From: Enterobacter genomosp. O
Lineage (GTDB): Bacteria > Pseudomonadota > Gammaproteobacteria > Enterobacterales > Enterobacteriaceae
Reading direction: 5' to 3'
NCBI RefSeq assembly: GCF_001022965.1
Contig: NZ_LECZ01000025.1
Span: forward strand, 1-64,000
Length of the DNA: 64,000 nt
Positions 20,177 through 28,980 of this stretch are shown here, in pieces (the first letter of the stretch is position 1; each line of letters opens with the position of its first letter). A model generated the notes under the pieces. The model searched no databases, was not told the origin of the DNA, and was given only the letters and a program-made list of their open reading frames with translations. Both the position numbers and the translations under genes were made by a program.

Positions 20177-21442
20177 ATGAACACGACGATCCGCTCTGTA
20201 TCTGTTGCGTTGGCTGCCGCGCTGGCATCGCCTTCGCTGTTTGCAGCGTCTTCAGTACCGATTGATTTTCATGGATATCTTCGCTCCGGCGTGGGCGTCT
20301 CACGGGATGGTGGGATGGAGGAGTGGCAAAAAAACAAAATTGGCCGTCTGGGTAACGAGGCCGACACCTACGGCGAGCTGGAGCTAGGCTCCGAGGTATA
20401 CAAAAAGAACGACGTCAGTTTCTATCTCGACAGCATGGTGAGCATGGTATCAGACGGCTCCAACGACAATGAAACCACCTTAGATGACGATGCCCAGTTC
20501 GGCCTGCGCCAGCTTAACCTGCAGATCAAGGGGCTGATCCCCGGGGATCCCAATGCGGTAATTTGGGGCGGTAAGCGCTACTACCAGCGCCATGACCTGC
20601 ACATCATTGATACCAAATACTGGAATATCTCGGGATCCGGTGCAGGTATTGAGAACTATACGCTCGGCCCCGGCGCGGTCTCCGTGGCGTGGATCCGCGG
20701 CGATGCCAACGACGTGGACTACCGCGTGGATGGCGACAGCGACGTTAACATCAACTACATCGACCTTCGCTATGCGGGCTGGAAGCCGTGGGCGGGCGCG
20801 TGGACGGAAGTGGGTATTGATTACGCTATGCCAAACCCGACCAACAAGCAGAAAGAGTACGGCGGGCTGTACGAGGCCGATAACGGCGTGATGGTCACCG
20901 GTGAGATCAGCCAGGATATGTTTGGCGGCTATAACAAGCTGGTGCTGCAGTACGCCAATAAAGGTCTGGCCCAGAACATGGTGTCACAGGGTGGGGGCTG
21001 GTACGACATGTGGAACTACGTGAACGACGCCACCGGCTACCGCGTGATTAACACCGGCTTAATTCCGATTACCGACAAGTTCTCCTTTAACCACGTCCTG
21101 ACATGGGGCTCGGCAGACGACACCACGCAGTATACGGACAAATCACGCCTGGTATCGCTGGTGGGGCGCGCACAGTATCAGTTCACCGAGTACGTGCGTC
21201 TGATTGGCGAAGTGGGCGGATTCTACCAGGAAGATACTTACACCGACGGCACTAAGTACAAGCAGAGCGGCGAGAAGTACACCCTCGCGCTGGGCCTGGC
21301 AGATGGTCCTGAGTTTATGTCACGTCCTGAACTGCGCGTGTTCGCCTCCTATCTGAATGACTCCGAAAAAGGGCAATCCTTCGAGGATGGCACGGCCAAC
21401 AATACCTGGAACTTTGGTGTGCAGGTCGAGGCCTGGTGGTAA
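20177..21442 (+). CDS. ganL: Maltoporin-like outer-membrane porin GanL
   Basis: A 421-residue LamB-type porin with a signal peptide of about 22 residues ending SLFAAS. The mature N-terminus FHGYLRSGVGVS, the GKRYYQRHDLHIIDTKYWN loop and the C-terminal aromatic W are typical of 18-strand maltoporins. In Dickeya (Erwinia) chrysanthemi the equivalent porin takes up oligogalactans. ATG 20177 follows AAGAGGG. It is divergent from ganR and ends in a strong terminator, so it is a single-gene unit. Confidence 0.85.
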   Translation: MNTTIRSVSVALAAALASPSLFAASSVPIDFHGYLRSGVGVSRDGGMEEWQKNKIGRLGNEADTYGELELGSEVYKKNDVSFYLDSMVSMVSDGSNDNETTLDDDAQFGLRQLNLQIKGLIPGDPNAVIWGGKRYYQRHDLHIIDTKYWNISGSGAGIENYTLGPGAVSVAWIRGDANDVDYRVDGDSDVNINYIDLRYAGWKPWAGAWTEVGIDYAMPNPTNKQKEYGGLYEADNGVMVTGEISQDMFGGYNKLVLQYANKGLAQNMVSQGGGWYDMWNYVNDATGYRVINTGLIPITDKFSFNHVLTWGSADDTTQYTDKSRLVSLVGRAQYQFTEYVRLIGEVGGFYQEDTYTDGTKYKQSGEKYTLALGLADGPEFMSRPELRVFASYLNDSEKGQSFEDGTANNTWNFGVQVEAWW

Positions 21443-21510
21443 ATCGTAATTCATAATTTGCGTTAATCGTTATCGTATCTCCAGCAACCTGCAGTCTATT
21501 TTACTGCTTT

Positions 21511-21545
21511 GGGATAGCCATTACTTTGGCTATCCCTTTTTTATA
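21511..21545 (+). terminator. Intrinsic terminator after ganL
   Basis: GGGATAGCCA and TGGCTATCCC form a 10-bp stem followed by six T residues, about 70 bases after the ganL stop and directly before the end of the converging EIIB gene. Confidence 0.9.
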
Positions 21546-21546
21546 T

Positions 21547-21789
21547 TTACTGATTAAAATGTTCGTCTAATAATTTCCGTAATGTATCAGACTGCCTGCC
21601 GAATATAGCGTGCACCTGCTGACCGATAATAATCACCCCCAGCGCCCCCTCATTCTGTAACGCCTGTGAATCGACCTTATTTAAATCTTTTACCGTCACG
21701 CGCAGGCGGGTAATACAGGCTTCGACGTGCTCGATATTATCGTCGCCGCCAAATGCCGGAATTAAACGCTGGGTAATTTGACTGTCCAT
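21547..21789 (-). CDS. Stand-alone PTS EIIB domain (glucose family)
   Basis: An 80-residue protein that is only the EIIB domain of a glucose/sucrose-type phosphotransferase system. The phosphorylated Cys25 sits in the family motif EACITRLRVTVKD, and GVIIIGQQVHAIFG forms the following strand-loop. There is no EIIC or EIIA gene nearby. It lies in the same direction as the gan operon, downstream of the GH42 gene but behind an apparent terminator. GAGAGG precedes ATG 21789. Its role could be regulatory (phospho-relay) or it may serve an EIIC coded elsewhere. Confidence 0.8.
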   Translation of the reverse strand: MDSQITQRLIPAFGGDDNIEHVEACITRLRVTVKDLNKVDSQALQNEGALGVIIIGQQVHAIFGRQSDTLRKLLDEHFNQ

Positions 21790-21813
21790 AATACGCCTCT
21801 CTGTTATGCAGAT

Positions 21814-21840
21814 AAAAAAATGCCTGCTCGGGGAGCAGGC
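21814..21840 (-). terminator. Terminator between the GH42 gene and the EIIB gene
   Basis: On the minus strand GCCTGCTC-CCC-GAGCAGGC is followed by A and seven T residues, a standard intrinsic terminator. It is only about 25 bases ahead of the EIIB start, so EIIB would be reached mainly by read-through. Confidence 0.75.
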
Positions 21841-21855
21841 GTTTTGTGCCTTGTT

Positions 21856-21925
21856 GCCGGGTGGCGCTGCGCTTACCCGGCCTACGGGTTTTGTAGGCCC
21901 GTGCAAGCGCAGCGCCGCCGGGCGG
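21856..21925. repeat. REP/BIME palindrome 2
   Basis: GCCGGGTGGCGCTGCGCTTA and inverted GCGCAGCGCCGCCGGGCGG arms around GGCCTAC...GTAGGCC; same family as the elements at 10356, 40157 and 49946. It sits just after the GH42 stop codon. Confidence 0.85.
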
Positions 21926-21928
21926 TTC

Positions 21929-23986
21929 TTACGCTTTACGCCTGAGCACCCGACAGTCCCACGCCAGCAGCACGGTATCGCCCGCCGCGGCGGCGTCGGT
22001 CATGCAGTCGGTATACCCCTGCGGCAGCGTGATGAGCTGCTGCTGGGCCGTGTAGTTCTGCACAAACACCCAGGCGGTTTCGCCATCCGTGCGCGCCGTC
22101 GCGACCACTCCCGGAGGGAAATCCCCTTCGACTGCGCGCGGCAGCGCCAGCTCGTCGATAATCCCGGCGAAGAAATCGCGCTGGAACGGCAGGTCGTTGC
22201 GCGACGCTACGTGCCACGCCTTGCCTTTGCCGAAGCGGTTGACCGTCACCGCCGGGCGACCGGCGTAGAAATCATCCCGGTAGGTTGCCAGCGCCTGTGC
22301 GGATTCAGTATGGATCAGCTCGCACAGATGCCTGACCTGATACGGCCCCTGCAGGCCCGCCGCATTGCCCGCCAGCCCCTGAACCAGGTTTCGCTCCCCC
22401 TCGCCCAGGCAGTCAATCTCTTCAGCCCAGATGCCGAGGAGCTTGCGTAGCGGGCCCGGAAAACCGCCGAGGTGGCAGAGATCGGTCTCATCCACTACCC
22501 CGCTCCAGTAGGTCGTCACCAGATGCCCGCCCGCGGCCACAAAGGCTTCCGCCCGCTCGGCAAAACCTTCGCGCACCATGTAGAGCATGGGGGCAATCAC
22601 CAGCGCGTAGCGGCTCAGATCGCCGTCAGCGTCGATGACGTCGACCGCGATGCCCTTTTCCCAGAACGGACGATAGTGTTCGTTGACGGTTTTTTCGTAC
22701 TCCAGCCCCATGTTGCGCGGGCCTTCGGCATCGTCCAGCGCCCAGCGGTTTTGCTGGTCAAAGATAATGGCCACGCGCGCGTCGGTGCGGCACCCCACCA
22801 CCTCAGGCAGACGCGCCAGCATCTCCCCCAGACGCGTCACTTCGCGCCCGACGCGGGTATCAAGATGCCCCACGTGATCGATAATCGCACCGTGGAATTT
22901 CTCCACCGACCCGCGGCTCTTACGCCACTGGAAGTACTGCACAGAATCCGCCCCGTGCGCTACCGCCTGAATAGAGGAGAGAATATGCATCCCCGGCTTT
23001 TTCAGCTTGCTGGTCGGCTGCCAGTTGGTGGTGCTCGGCGTGGACTCCATTAACACAAAGGGTTTACCGCCCTTCAGGCTGCGCATCATGTCGTGGTACA
23101 TGGCGGTATAGCAGGCCAGCTGCGTTTCGTCTTTCTCCTTGTGCCACATCGGGTAGCTGTCCCAGGAGATGAAGTCGATCGCTTTCGCCAGCTGCCAGTA
23201 GTCGTAATCGTAGAAATACTCCATAAAGTTGGTCGTCACCGGCAGTTCGGCATTGGCGGCCTTAAGCGGTGCCACCTCATGCCGGCAAAAATCGGTGACC
23301 TGCGCGGTATTGAAGCGGCGCCAGTCGAGATTCAGGCCGTGAATCGACACTTCGCCCTGCGGTGCGGGGGACTCAATCTGCGACCAGTCGGTGTAGGTAT
23401 GGCTCCAGAAGGTGCTCCACCACGCATGGTTCAGCGCGTCGAGAGTTTTGTAACGCGCCTTTAGCCAGTCGCGGAAGCGTTCCTGGCACAGGCTACAGTG
23501 GCATTCGCCGCCGTACTCATTGGAGATATGCCAGCCCAGCACCGCCGGATGGTGTGAATAACGCTCCGCCAGCAGGCGGTTAATGGTGAAGGTCTTCTCG
23601 CGGTACACCGGCGATGACATACAGTGGTTATGCCGTCCTCCGTGCAGCGCGGGGACGCGGTTGCGCCCGACGCGCAGCACCTCAGGGTATTTTTGCGACA
23701 TCCACGCCGGACGCGCGCCGCTTGGCGTCGCCAGGAAAATATGAATACCTGCCGCATAGAGTTTTTCAATAATATTATCCAGCCACGCAAAATCATATTC
23801 CCCTTCACGTGGCTCCAGCTTTGCCCAGCTAAATATGCCCACCGACATGACATTGCATTTCGCCTGCTGCATCATGGCGATATCTTTTTCAATAATACCG
23901 GGGTAATTCTCCCACTGCTCCGGGTTATAGTCGGCGCCATGCAATAACGCCGCGACCTTTGGACTTAAAGGCGCAAATTTATTCAT
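21929..23986 (-). CDS. ganB: GH42 beta-galactosidase (galactan catabolism)
   Basis: A 685-residue cytoplasmic GH42 enzyme releasing galactose from beta-1,4-galacto-oligosaccharides. HGADYNPEQW near residue 15, the acid/base Glu in HISNEYGGECHCSLC (with the Cys cluster binding zinc) and the nucleophile Glu in PFVLMESTPSTTNWQ mark the family. No signal peptide. It is the last hydrolase gene of the ganEFG operon. The symbol follows the Erwinia usage; in Bacillus the names ganA/ganB are reversed. Confidence 0.88.
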   Translation of the reverse strand: MNKFAPLSPKVAALLHGADYNPEQWENYPGIIEKDIAMMQQAKCNVMSVGIFSWAKLEPREGEYDFAWLDNIIEKLYAAGIHIFLATPSGARPAWMSQKYPEVLRVGRNRVPALHGGRHNHCMSSPVYREKTFTINRLLAERYSHHPAVLGWHISNEYGGECHCSLCQERFRDWLKARYKTLDALNHAWWSTFWSHTYTDWSQIESPAPQGEVSIHGLNLDWRRFNTAQVTDFCRHEVAPLKAANAELPVTTNFMEYFYDYDYWQLAKAIDFISWDSYPMWHKEKDETQLACYTAMYHDMMRSLKGGKPFVLMESTPSTTNWQPTSKLKKPGMHILSSIQAVAHGADSVQYFQWRKSRGSVEKFHGAIIDHVGHLDTRVGREVTRLGEMLARLPEVVGCRTDARVAIIFDQQNRWALDDAEGPRNMGLEYEKTVNEHYRPFWEKGIAVDVIDADGDLSRYALVIAPMLYMVREGFAERAEAFVAAGGHLVTTYWSGVVDETDLCHLGGFPGPLRKLLGIWAEEIDCLGEGERNLVQGLAGNAAGLQGPYQVRHLCELIHTESAQALATYRDDFYAGRPAVTVNRFGKGKAWHVASRNDLPFQRDFFAGIIDELALPRAVEGDFPPGVVATARTDGETAWVFVQNYTAQQQLITLPQGYTDCMTDAAAAGDTVLLAWDCRVLRRKA

Positions 23987-24015
23987 ATTTAAAACGTCCT
24001 GAATGGAGATAAAAA

Positions 24016-25218
24016 CTAGTTAAATACCGTTATTGACGGCAGCACTTTACCCTGGCAATCAAATAACGCCTGATTCTCGCGGGCATTACCCTCTTTCCAT
24101 TCGTCATGGATATATTTCATGCCGGTTTTGGTGGCCCACGTGGTGCCCGGAACGGCTATCCAGGTCGGTTCCCAGTAAAAGATGCCCTTGCCGCGACGGT
24201 CAGGCACATCAATAACGGACTGCATTAAATCGTGAATATAATCGTACTGACCCTGAACGGTGCCGGGATAGCCGCCGTCTTTTTCTTCTTTCGCCTGGAA
24301 GCTGTTCTCGGCGTTATCGCAGTTCTCCAGCGTATAGCCGTATGCCGCTTCCACCACAATCACGTCTTTGTTATAGCGCTTGCTGATGTCATCCATATTG
24401 GCCTTCAGCGCGCTAATCGGGCCGTTCCAGTAGGTGTACATCGACAGGCCGATAATATCGAACGGCACGTCGCGCTTCGCGATCTCGTCAAACCACCAGC
24501 GGAAGGTGTCATTTTTGGTGCCTTCGGCCAGATGGAGCATGATTTTCACCTGCTCGCCGTCGGTCAGGTTCTCCTTTAGCCCACCAATCGCGGCGTTGAG
24601 CAGCCCGGCCAGGCGGTCAAATTCGCCGCCGCCCTGCCCCCAGCTTTTGCCTTCCGGCCACAGCATGCCGCCGTTGATTTCGTTACCGATCTGCACCATG
24701 TCCGGCAGGACGCCCTCTTTCTTAAAGCGGGCAATCGTGTCGCGGGTGTAGTCATGAATCACCGTTTTGAGCTGCGGATAGTCCATCTTCTCCCAGGCTT
24801 TTGGCTTGAACTGTTTGCCCGGATCGGTCCAGAAGTCGCTGTAGTGGAAATCGAGCAGCAGCTTCAGGCCCTGCGCCTTCACGCGCTTCGCCAGCGCGAG
24901 AGTGTTTTCGAGATTATTACTGCCGCCGCCGTAGGTATTGCCGCTCGCATCCTGCGGGTCTACCCACAGGCGCAGACGTACGGTGTTCACGCCGTTAGCT
25001 TTGAGGATCGCAATCGTGTCCTGCTGCTGGCCGCTCTGGTTATAGAATTTCGCGCCGTGCTGTTCGGCTTCCAGCAGCGTCGAAATATCCGCGCCCTTGA
25101 TAAAGTCCGCGGGCATGGCGTTAAAAGGACGCGTTTTCACCCCGTCCGCAGCAAAAGCGCTAGCGGCAAGACCGCAGGAGAGGCAAACGGCGAGCAAAGC
25201 GGGTTTGAGTCTTTTCAT
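24016..25218 (-). CDS. ganA: GH53 arabinogalactan endo-beta-1,4-galactanase
   Basis: A 400-residue GH53 endogalactanase with a signal peptide (MKRLKPALLAVCLSCGLAASAFA), so periplasmic; it cuts imported beta-1,4-galactan fragments into short oligomers. Catalytic Glu residues are in QIGNEINGGMLWPEG (acid/base) and IVVEAAYGYT (nucleophile). KLLLDFHYSDFWTDPGKQ is a further family block. It lies 2 bases after ganG and 29 bases before the GH42 gene, so translation is probably coupled. Confidence 0.9.
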   Translation of the reverse strand: MKRLKPALLAVCLSCGLAASAFAADGVKTRPFNAMPADFIKGADISTLLEAEQHGAKFYNQSGQQQDTIAILKANGVNTVRLRLWVDPQDASGNTYGGGSNNLENTLALAKRVKAQGLKLLLDFHYSDFWTDPGKQFKPKAWEKMDYPQLKTVIHDYTRDTIARFKKEGVLPDMVQIGNEINGGMLWPEGKSWGQGGGEFDRLAGLLNAAIGGLKENLTDGEQVKIMLHLAEGTKNDTFRWWFDEIAKRDVPFDIIGLSMYTYWNGPISALKANMDDISKRYNKDVIVVEAAYGYTLENCDNAENSFQAKEEKDGGYPGTVQGQYDYIHDLMQSVIDVPDRRGKGIFYWEPTWIAVPGTTWATKTGMKYIHDEWKEGNARENQALFDCQGKVLPSITVFN

Positions 25219-25220
25219 GA

Positions 25221-26072
25221 TTATCCCTTTGTGCTCCCGGAGGTCAGTCCGGAGACGAAATATTTTTGTAAGGCGAGGTAGAGGATCGCCACCGGCACCG
25301 CAATCAGGACGGCACCAGCCGCGTAGGTGGTGTAGCTGGCACCCATTTTTTGCGCCACCAGGTTATAAAGCCCGATGGGTAAGGTGTATTTGTCCGGGGT
25401 GCGCAGAATCGTGCTGGAGAGGATGAAATCCCCCAGCGGCCCGGTGAAGGAGAACAGCGCCACCACCGCAACAATTGGCTTCGATAGCGGCATGATAATT
25501 TCGATGAAAATCCGGAAATTACTGGCCCCGTCCATGCGCGCGGATTCATCCAGATCTTTCGGGATGGCGTCGAGGTAGCCTTTCATCAGGTAGGTATTCA
25601 TCGGGATCATGCCGCCCACGTAGATCAGCACCAGCGCCAGATGGCTGTTGATGAGGCCCAAAAGCTGCGACAGCACGAAGATGGCAATCAGCGCCGAGAA
25701 CTGGGGGATCATCTGCAGGAGCAGGAACAGCATCAGCCCGTTCTGGCGTCCCTTAAAGCGAAAGCGCGAAAAGGCATAGGCGGTAAAGCTGACGCTGATT
25801 AAGGTCAGCACCATGGTCAGGAAGCTGATTTTCATCGAGTTCCAGTACCAGGTCATGTAGTTCACCTGGCCGTTAAACAGGTCGGCGTAGTGCTGCACCG
25901 AAAAGTTCTCAGGAATAATTGAGGAGCTGAGCAGGCTATTACCCGCGTTAAACGACGCGCCGACCGTCCACACCAGCGGGTAGATGATAATCGTCGACAC
26001 CAGCACGATAACCAGCCAGGAGAGCGAGAGGCGTACCCACTTCTCACGTTTAATACTTTGTGATTGAGCCAT
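25221..26072 (-). CDS. ganG: Galacto-oligosaccharide ABC permease GanG
   Basis: A 283-residue MalG-type inner-membrane permease with six helices and the EAA loop (LDESARMDGASNFRIFIEIIMPL) that docks to the ATPase. The C-terminus LQKYFVSGLTSGSTKG is the hallmark of MalG-like permeases that enter the ATPase/solute path. ATG 26072 lies 11 bases after ganF following AGGGACGT. Partner of GanF and GanK. Confidence 0.9.
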   Translation of the reverse strand: MAQSQSIKREKWVRLSLSWLVIVLVSTIIIYPLVWTVGASFNAGNSLLSSSIIPENFSVQHYADLFNGQVNYMTWYWNSMKISFLTMVLTLISVSFTAYAFSRFRFKGRQNGLMLFLLLQMIPQFSALIAIFVLSQLLGLINSHLALVLIYVGGMIPMNTYLMKGYLDAIPKDLDESARMDGASNFRIFIEIIMPLSKPIVAVVALFSFTGPLGDFILSSTILRTPDKYTLPIGLYNLVAQKMGASYTTYAAGAVLIAVPVAILYLALQKYFVSGLTSGSTKG

Positions 26073-26083
26073 TGTTACGTCCC

Positions 26084-27388
26084 TTACGCCATGTCGTCGT
26101 TTTTGAAAGATTTGGTGGCGCGGAACTGCCACAGCGCCAGGCCGACGACAAAGATCGACAGCAGGATAGTGATGGTCGCCGCAATCGCGTACTGCGACGA
26201 CGACATGGTGAGCTTGTAGATCCACGACACCAGGATATCTGTCCCACCCGCATTGGACCCCACCACCGCCGGCCCGCCGTTGTTGAACAGGTAGATGATG
26301 TTGAAGTTATTGAAGTTGAAGGTGTATTGGGTGATCAGAATCGGCGCAATCGAGTACAGCACCAGCGGCAGCGTGATGGTGCGTAGCTTGGTCGCGCTGC
26401 TGGCCCCGTCCATGGTGGCGGCTTCGTACAGATCGTCAGGGATCGCCTGCAGCACGCCGGTGGTCATGGCGAAAACAAACGGGAAACCGAGCCAGGTCTG
26501 CATCAGGATCAGCGCCGTTTTGGTCCAGAACGGATCGGTCATCCAGGCTTTCGGCGCAATGCCGAAGAAGGCCAGAATGGCGTTGTTTATCACACCGAAA
26601 GAGTCGTTGAACATTCCGGCAAACACCAGAATGGTGACAAAACCCGGCACCGCCCACGGCAGAATGAAGATGGTGCGGATAAGCGGCTTAAAGCGCAGGT
26701 CTTTCTGGTTCACCAGGATAGCCAGCAGCACGCCCACGGTACATTGCAGCGTGGTGGCGAGCAGCGTCCAGACCACCGTCCACTGCAGGACGTCAAAGAA
26801 GGTTGAGCGCCAGATGGAGAGCGTGAAAATATTGATGAAGTTCTTAAAGCCAACCCAGTCCACCAGCTTAGCCGGCGGCGTGTGGTAAAGATTGTAGTTA
26901 GTAAAGGCGATGGCAAAACCGAAGAGGATCGGGAAAACCACCACAAACACCAGCAGAATAAAGCCCGGCGTGATCATCAGATACGGAAAGCCGTCGCTCA
27001 GCAGCATCTGATACTGCTTACGCACGCTGTTTAGCCCCAGCCCTTCATCGCGTTTTCGGCCGTTGACCCAGGCATCGCGCATCGACAGGTAATACACCAT
27101 CACGCCAAAAGCGGCGATCAGTACGCTAATGATCCCTTCTGCCAGCAGGAAGATGGAGTTATCCCGCGGCACTTCCTCCCCCAGCGTCACCAGCCCCCAA
27201 AGTCCTTCGCGCAGGAAATCGGCAAAAACGCCGATAAAACTGGCCAGCAGCACCAGGAAGATAACGCCCTTCAGCCACTGGCGGTGATAGAACTGGCCGA
27301 AGCCGGGGATGACCGCCAGCAGCAGGCCGGTCCAGGCGTGACGCCCGGCCCCGTGCGGTCTGGCAAAATTTTCCGGGATGATACTCAC
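26084..27388 (-). CDS. ganF: Galacto-oligosaccharide ABC permease GanF
   Basis: A 434-residue MalF-type permease. The N-terminal extension contains a helix pair (WTGLLLAVIPGFGQFYHRQW and following), then the core with six helices and the EAA loop (LYEAATMDGASSATKLRTIT). The start is most likely GTG 27388, six bases after AAGGAG; a TTG at 27394 abuts the ribosome site and is less likely. A hairpin separates it from ganE, as between malE and malF. Confidence 0.88.
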   Translation of the reverse strand: MSIIPENFARPHGAGRHAWTGLLLAVIPGFGQFYHRQWLKGVIFLVLLASFIGVFADFLREGLWGLVTLGEEVPRDNSIFLLAEGIISVLIAAFGVMVYYLSMRDAWVNGRKRDEGLGLNSVRKQYQMLLSDGFPYLMITPGFILLVFVVVFPILFGFAIAFTNYNLYHTPPAKLVDWVGFKNFINIFTLSIWRSTFFDVLQWTVVWTLLATTLQCTVGVLLAILVNQKDLRFKPLIRTIFILPWAVPGFVTILVFAGMFNDSFGVINNAILAFFGIAPKAWMTDPFWTKTALILMQTWLGFPFVFAMTTGVLQAIPDDLYEAATMDGASSATKLRTITLPLVLYSIAPILITQYTFNFNNFNIIYLFNNGGPAVVGSNAGGTDILVSWIYKLTMSSSQYAIAATITILLSIFVVGLALWQFRATKSFKNDDMA

Positions 27389-27402
27389 AGACAACTCCTT
27401 TC

Positions 27403-27428
27403 AATAAAACGGGAGAGTGGCCTCCCGT
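27403..27428 (-). terminator. Attenuator-like hairpin between ganE and ganF
   Basis: ACGGGAG and CTCCCGT form a 7-bp stem followed on the minus strand by TTTATT. It would lower permease expression relative to the binding protein and protect the ganE message 3' end. Confidence 0.6.
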
Positions 27429-27445
27429 TCTGCGACGTCAGAAAA

Positions 27446-28659
27446 TTACTGGTTGCTGGCCTGCATGGCTTCGATTTGCATCTGGACCTGTTTCTCTGCG
27501 CTGTCCAGCGCGGCTTTGGGATCCTGTTTGCCGGTCAGGCTTAGCTCCAGCGCGGCGTTGGCCGGCCCCCAGACTTCGCCCATTTCAGGGATACCCGGCA
27601 TGGCGGTGGCTCGCGCGGCCTGCACTGCAACGGCGCTCGCCTTCTCGTCGTTCTTGATTACCGGGTCGTCGATCATTGCGGTCAGCGGCGGGATCTCCCG
27701 CGTGGCCACGTAGCGGGTTTTCACGTACTGCGGCTGGTTGATGAATTCGATAAATTTCTGCGCCAGCGCTTTGTCCTTGCTCCAGGTGGAAACGACGTAG
27801 CCTTTCACGCCGAGGAAGGAGCTCATTGGCTTGCCGTCCGGCAGCGTGGGCAGCGGCGCCACGCCGTAGTTGATGCCTGCCGCTTCATACGGCTGGAACG
27901 CCCACGGGCCGTTGATGACGGCTGCCGCTTTCTTCTCGGTGAACAGGGAGTCGATAGCGTTCAGGCCGTTGTCACCGACTATCCCGGCCGGGAAAATATC
28001 GTCAGCGTAGAATTTTTTCAGGTACGTCACGGCTTCTACCGCGCCCGGCTTGTTCAGGCCGACGTCGCTGGCGTTATAGCCGCCTTTGCCGTTTTGACCA
28101 AAGATGTAGCCTCCCATCGGGGAGATCGCGCCCCAGCTGTAATAAATCTGATCGAACTTGGCGAGCAGACCGTACTGGTTTTTTGCGCGCTGCTGTTTAG
28201 AAAAGTCGTACCAGTCCTGCAGCGAGTTGAGCGGCTTGTCGATGAGATCTTTGTTGTAGATCAGCACCAGCGTCTCAACCGCTTTCGGCACGCCGTAGAG
28301 GGCGTTATCCATTTTGAAGGCGTTAATCGAGGCCGGGGTGTACTGTTCGGTCTGCTTAGCCTCCAGATTCAGGGGGTCAATAACCCTTGCACGACGGCGC
28401 CGCCCAGCTGATCGTTAGGAATGACCAGCACGTCCGGGCCAATGCCTGCCGGGCCGTCCAGGCGCAGTTTTTCCAGCTGCTGTGCGTAAGGGGTTTCCTG
28501 CACGTTGACCTTAACGTCGTACTGTTTTTCAAAGTCCGCGACCGCATCTTTAATACCGGACGACTTCTTGATGTCTTCCCAGACGTTAAGCTGTGCGGTG
28601 GCGTGAGCCTGTACCGCGAGCGTAGAGAGGATCAGAGCAGCGAGTATGTTCTTTTTCAT
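27446..28659 (-). pseudogene. ganE: Solute-binding protein GanE, frameshifted
   Basis: The product would be a MalE-type periplasmic binding protein of about 405 residues. The N-terminal part (signal peptide MKKNILAALILSTLAVQAHA, then QLNVWEDIKKSSGIKDAV) reads from ATG 28659 to VVQGLLTP and stops at TGA 28369-28371. One base out of frame the protein continues as LNLEAKQTEQYTPASINAF to the normal end (KQVQMQIEAMQASNQ). The shift is at the C5 tract (G5 on the plus strand, 28372-28376); six bases would restore the frame. It is a fresh lesion, a sequencing error, or a slippage site. Without GanE the transporter should not work. Confidence 0.85.
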
Positions 28660-28980
28660 TATCAACCTCATGTGAAGGTATAACAATTTTATGGTTGTTA
28701 TTGCATCTGACGCCCTACAAACCCCGGAATATATCCTGATAAAACTGGCGTTGTACGTCTGACACCAAATGCCTTTGGTTTGTTATACGCTACCCTTCAC
28801 ATCATGATAACTCTACATAAAACTGTAAGTTGTGTGATCGTCATAACATTAATGGAATATCTATATAGGGCGCATGAATGCTGGAAGTTATAGTCAAGGC
28901 AGACAAATTGCACCGTCCGGCCACGTTGAACACAATTGTTATACGTAAAACATACTCGGCGGTTTACCTGGGGAACACTG
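28660..28980. promoter_or_regulatory. Divergent ganE/ganK promoter region with candidate GanR operators
   Basis: The 321-base gap has no gene. TTGTTATACG occurs at 28780-28789 and 28936-28945, and GTATAACAA (its inverse) at 28678-28686. The copy at 28938-28951, GTTATACGTAAAAC, is a near palindrome (12 of 14) with the central CG typical of LacI-family operators. ATAACAA/TTGTTAT arms also pair at 28680-28701. These are candidate GanR sites controlling both directions. Confidence 0.45.
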
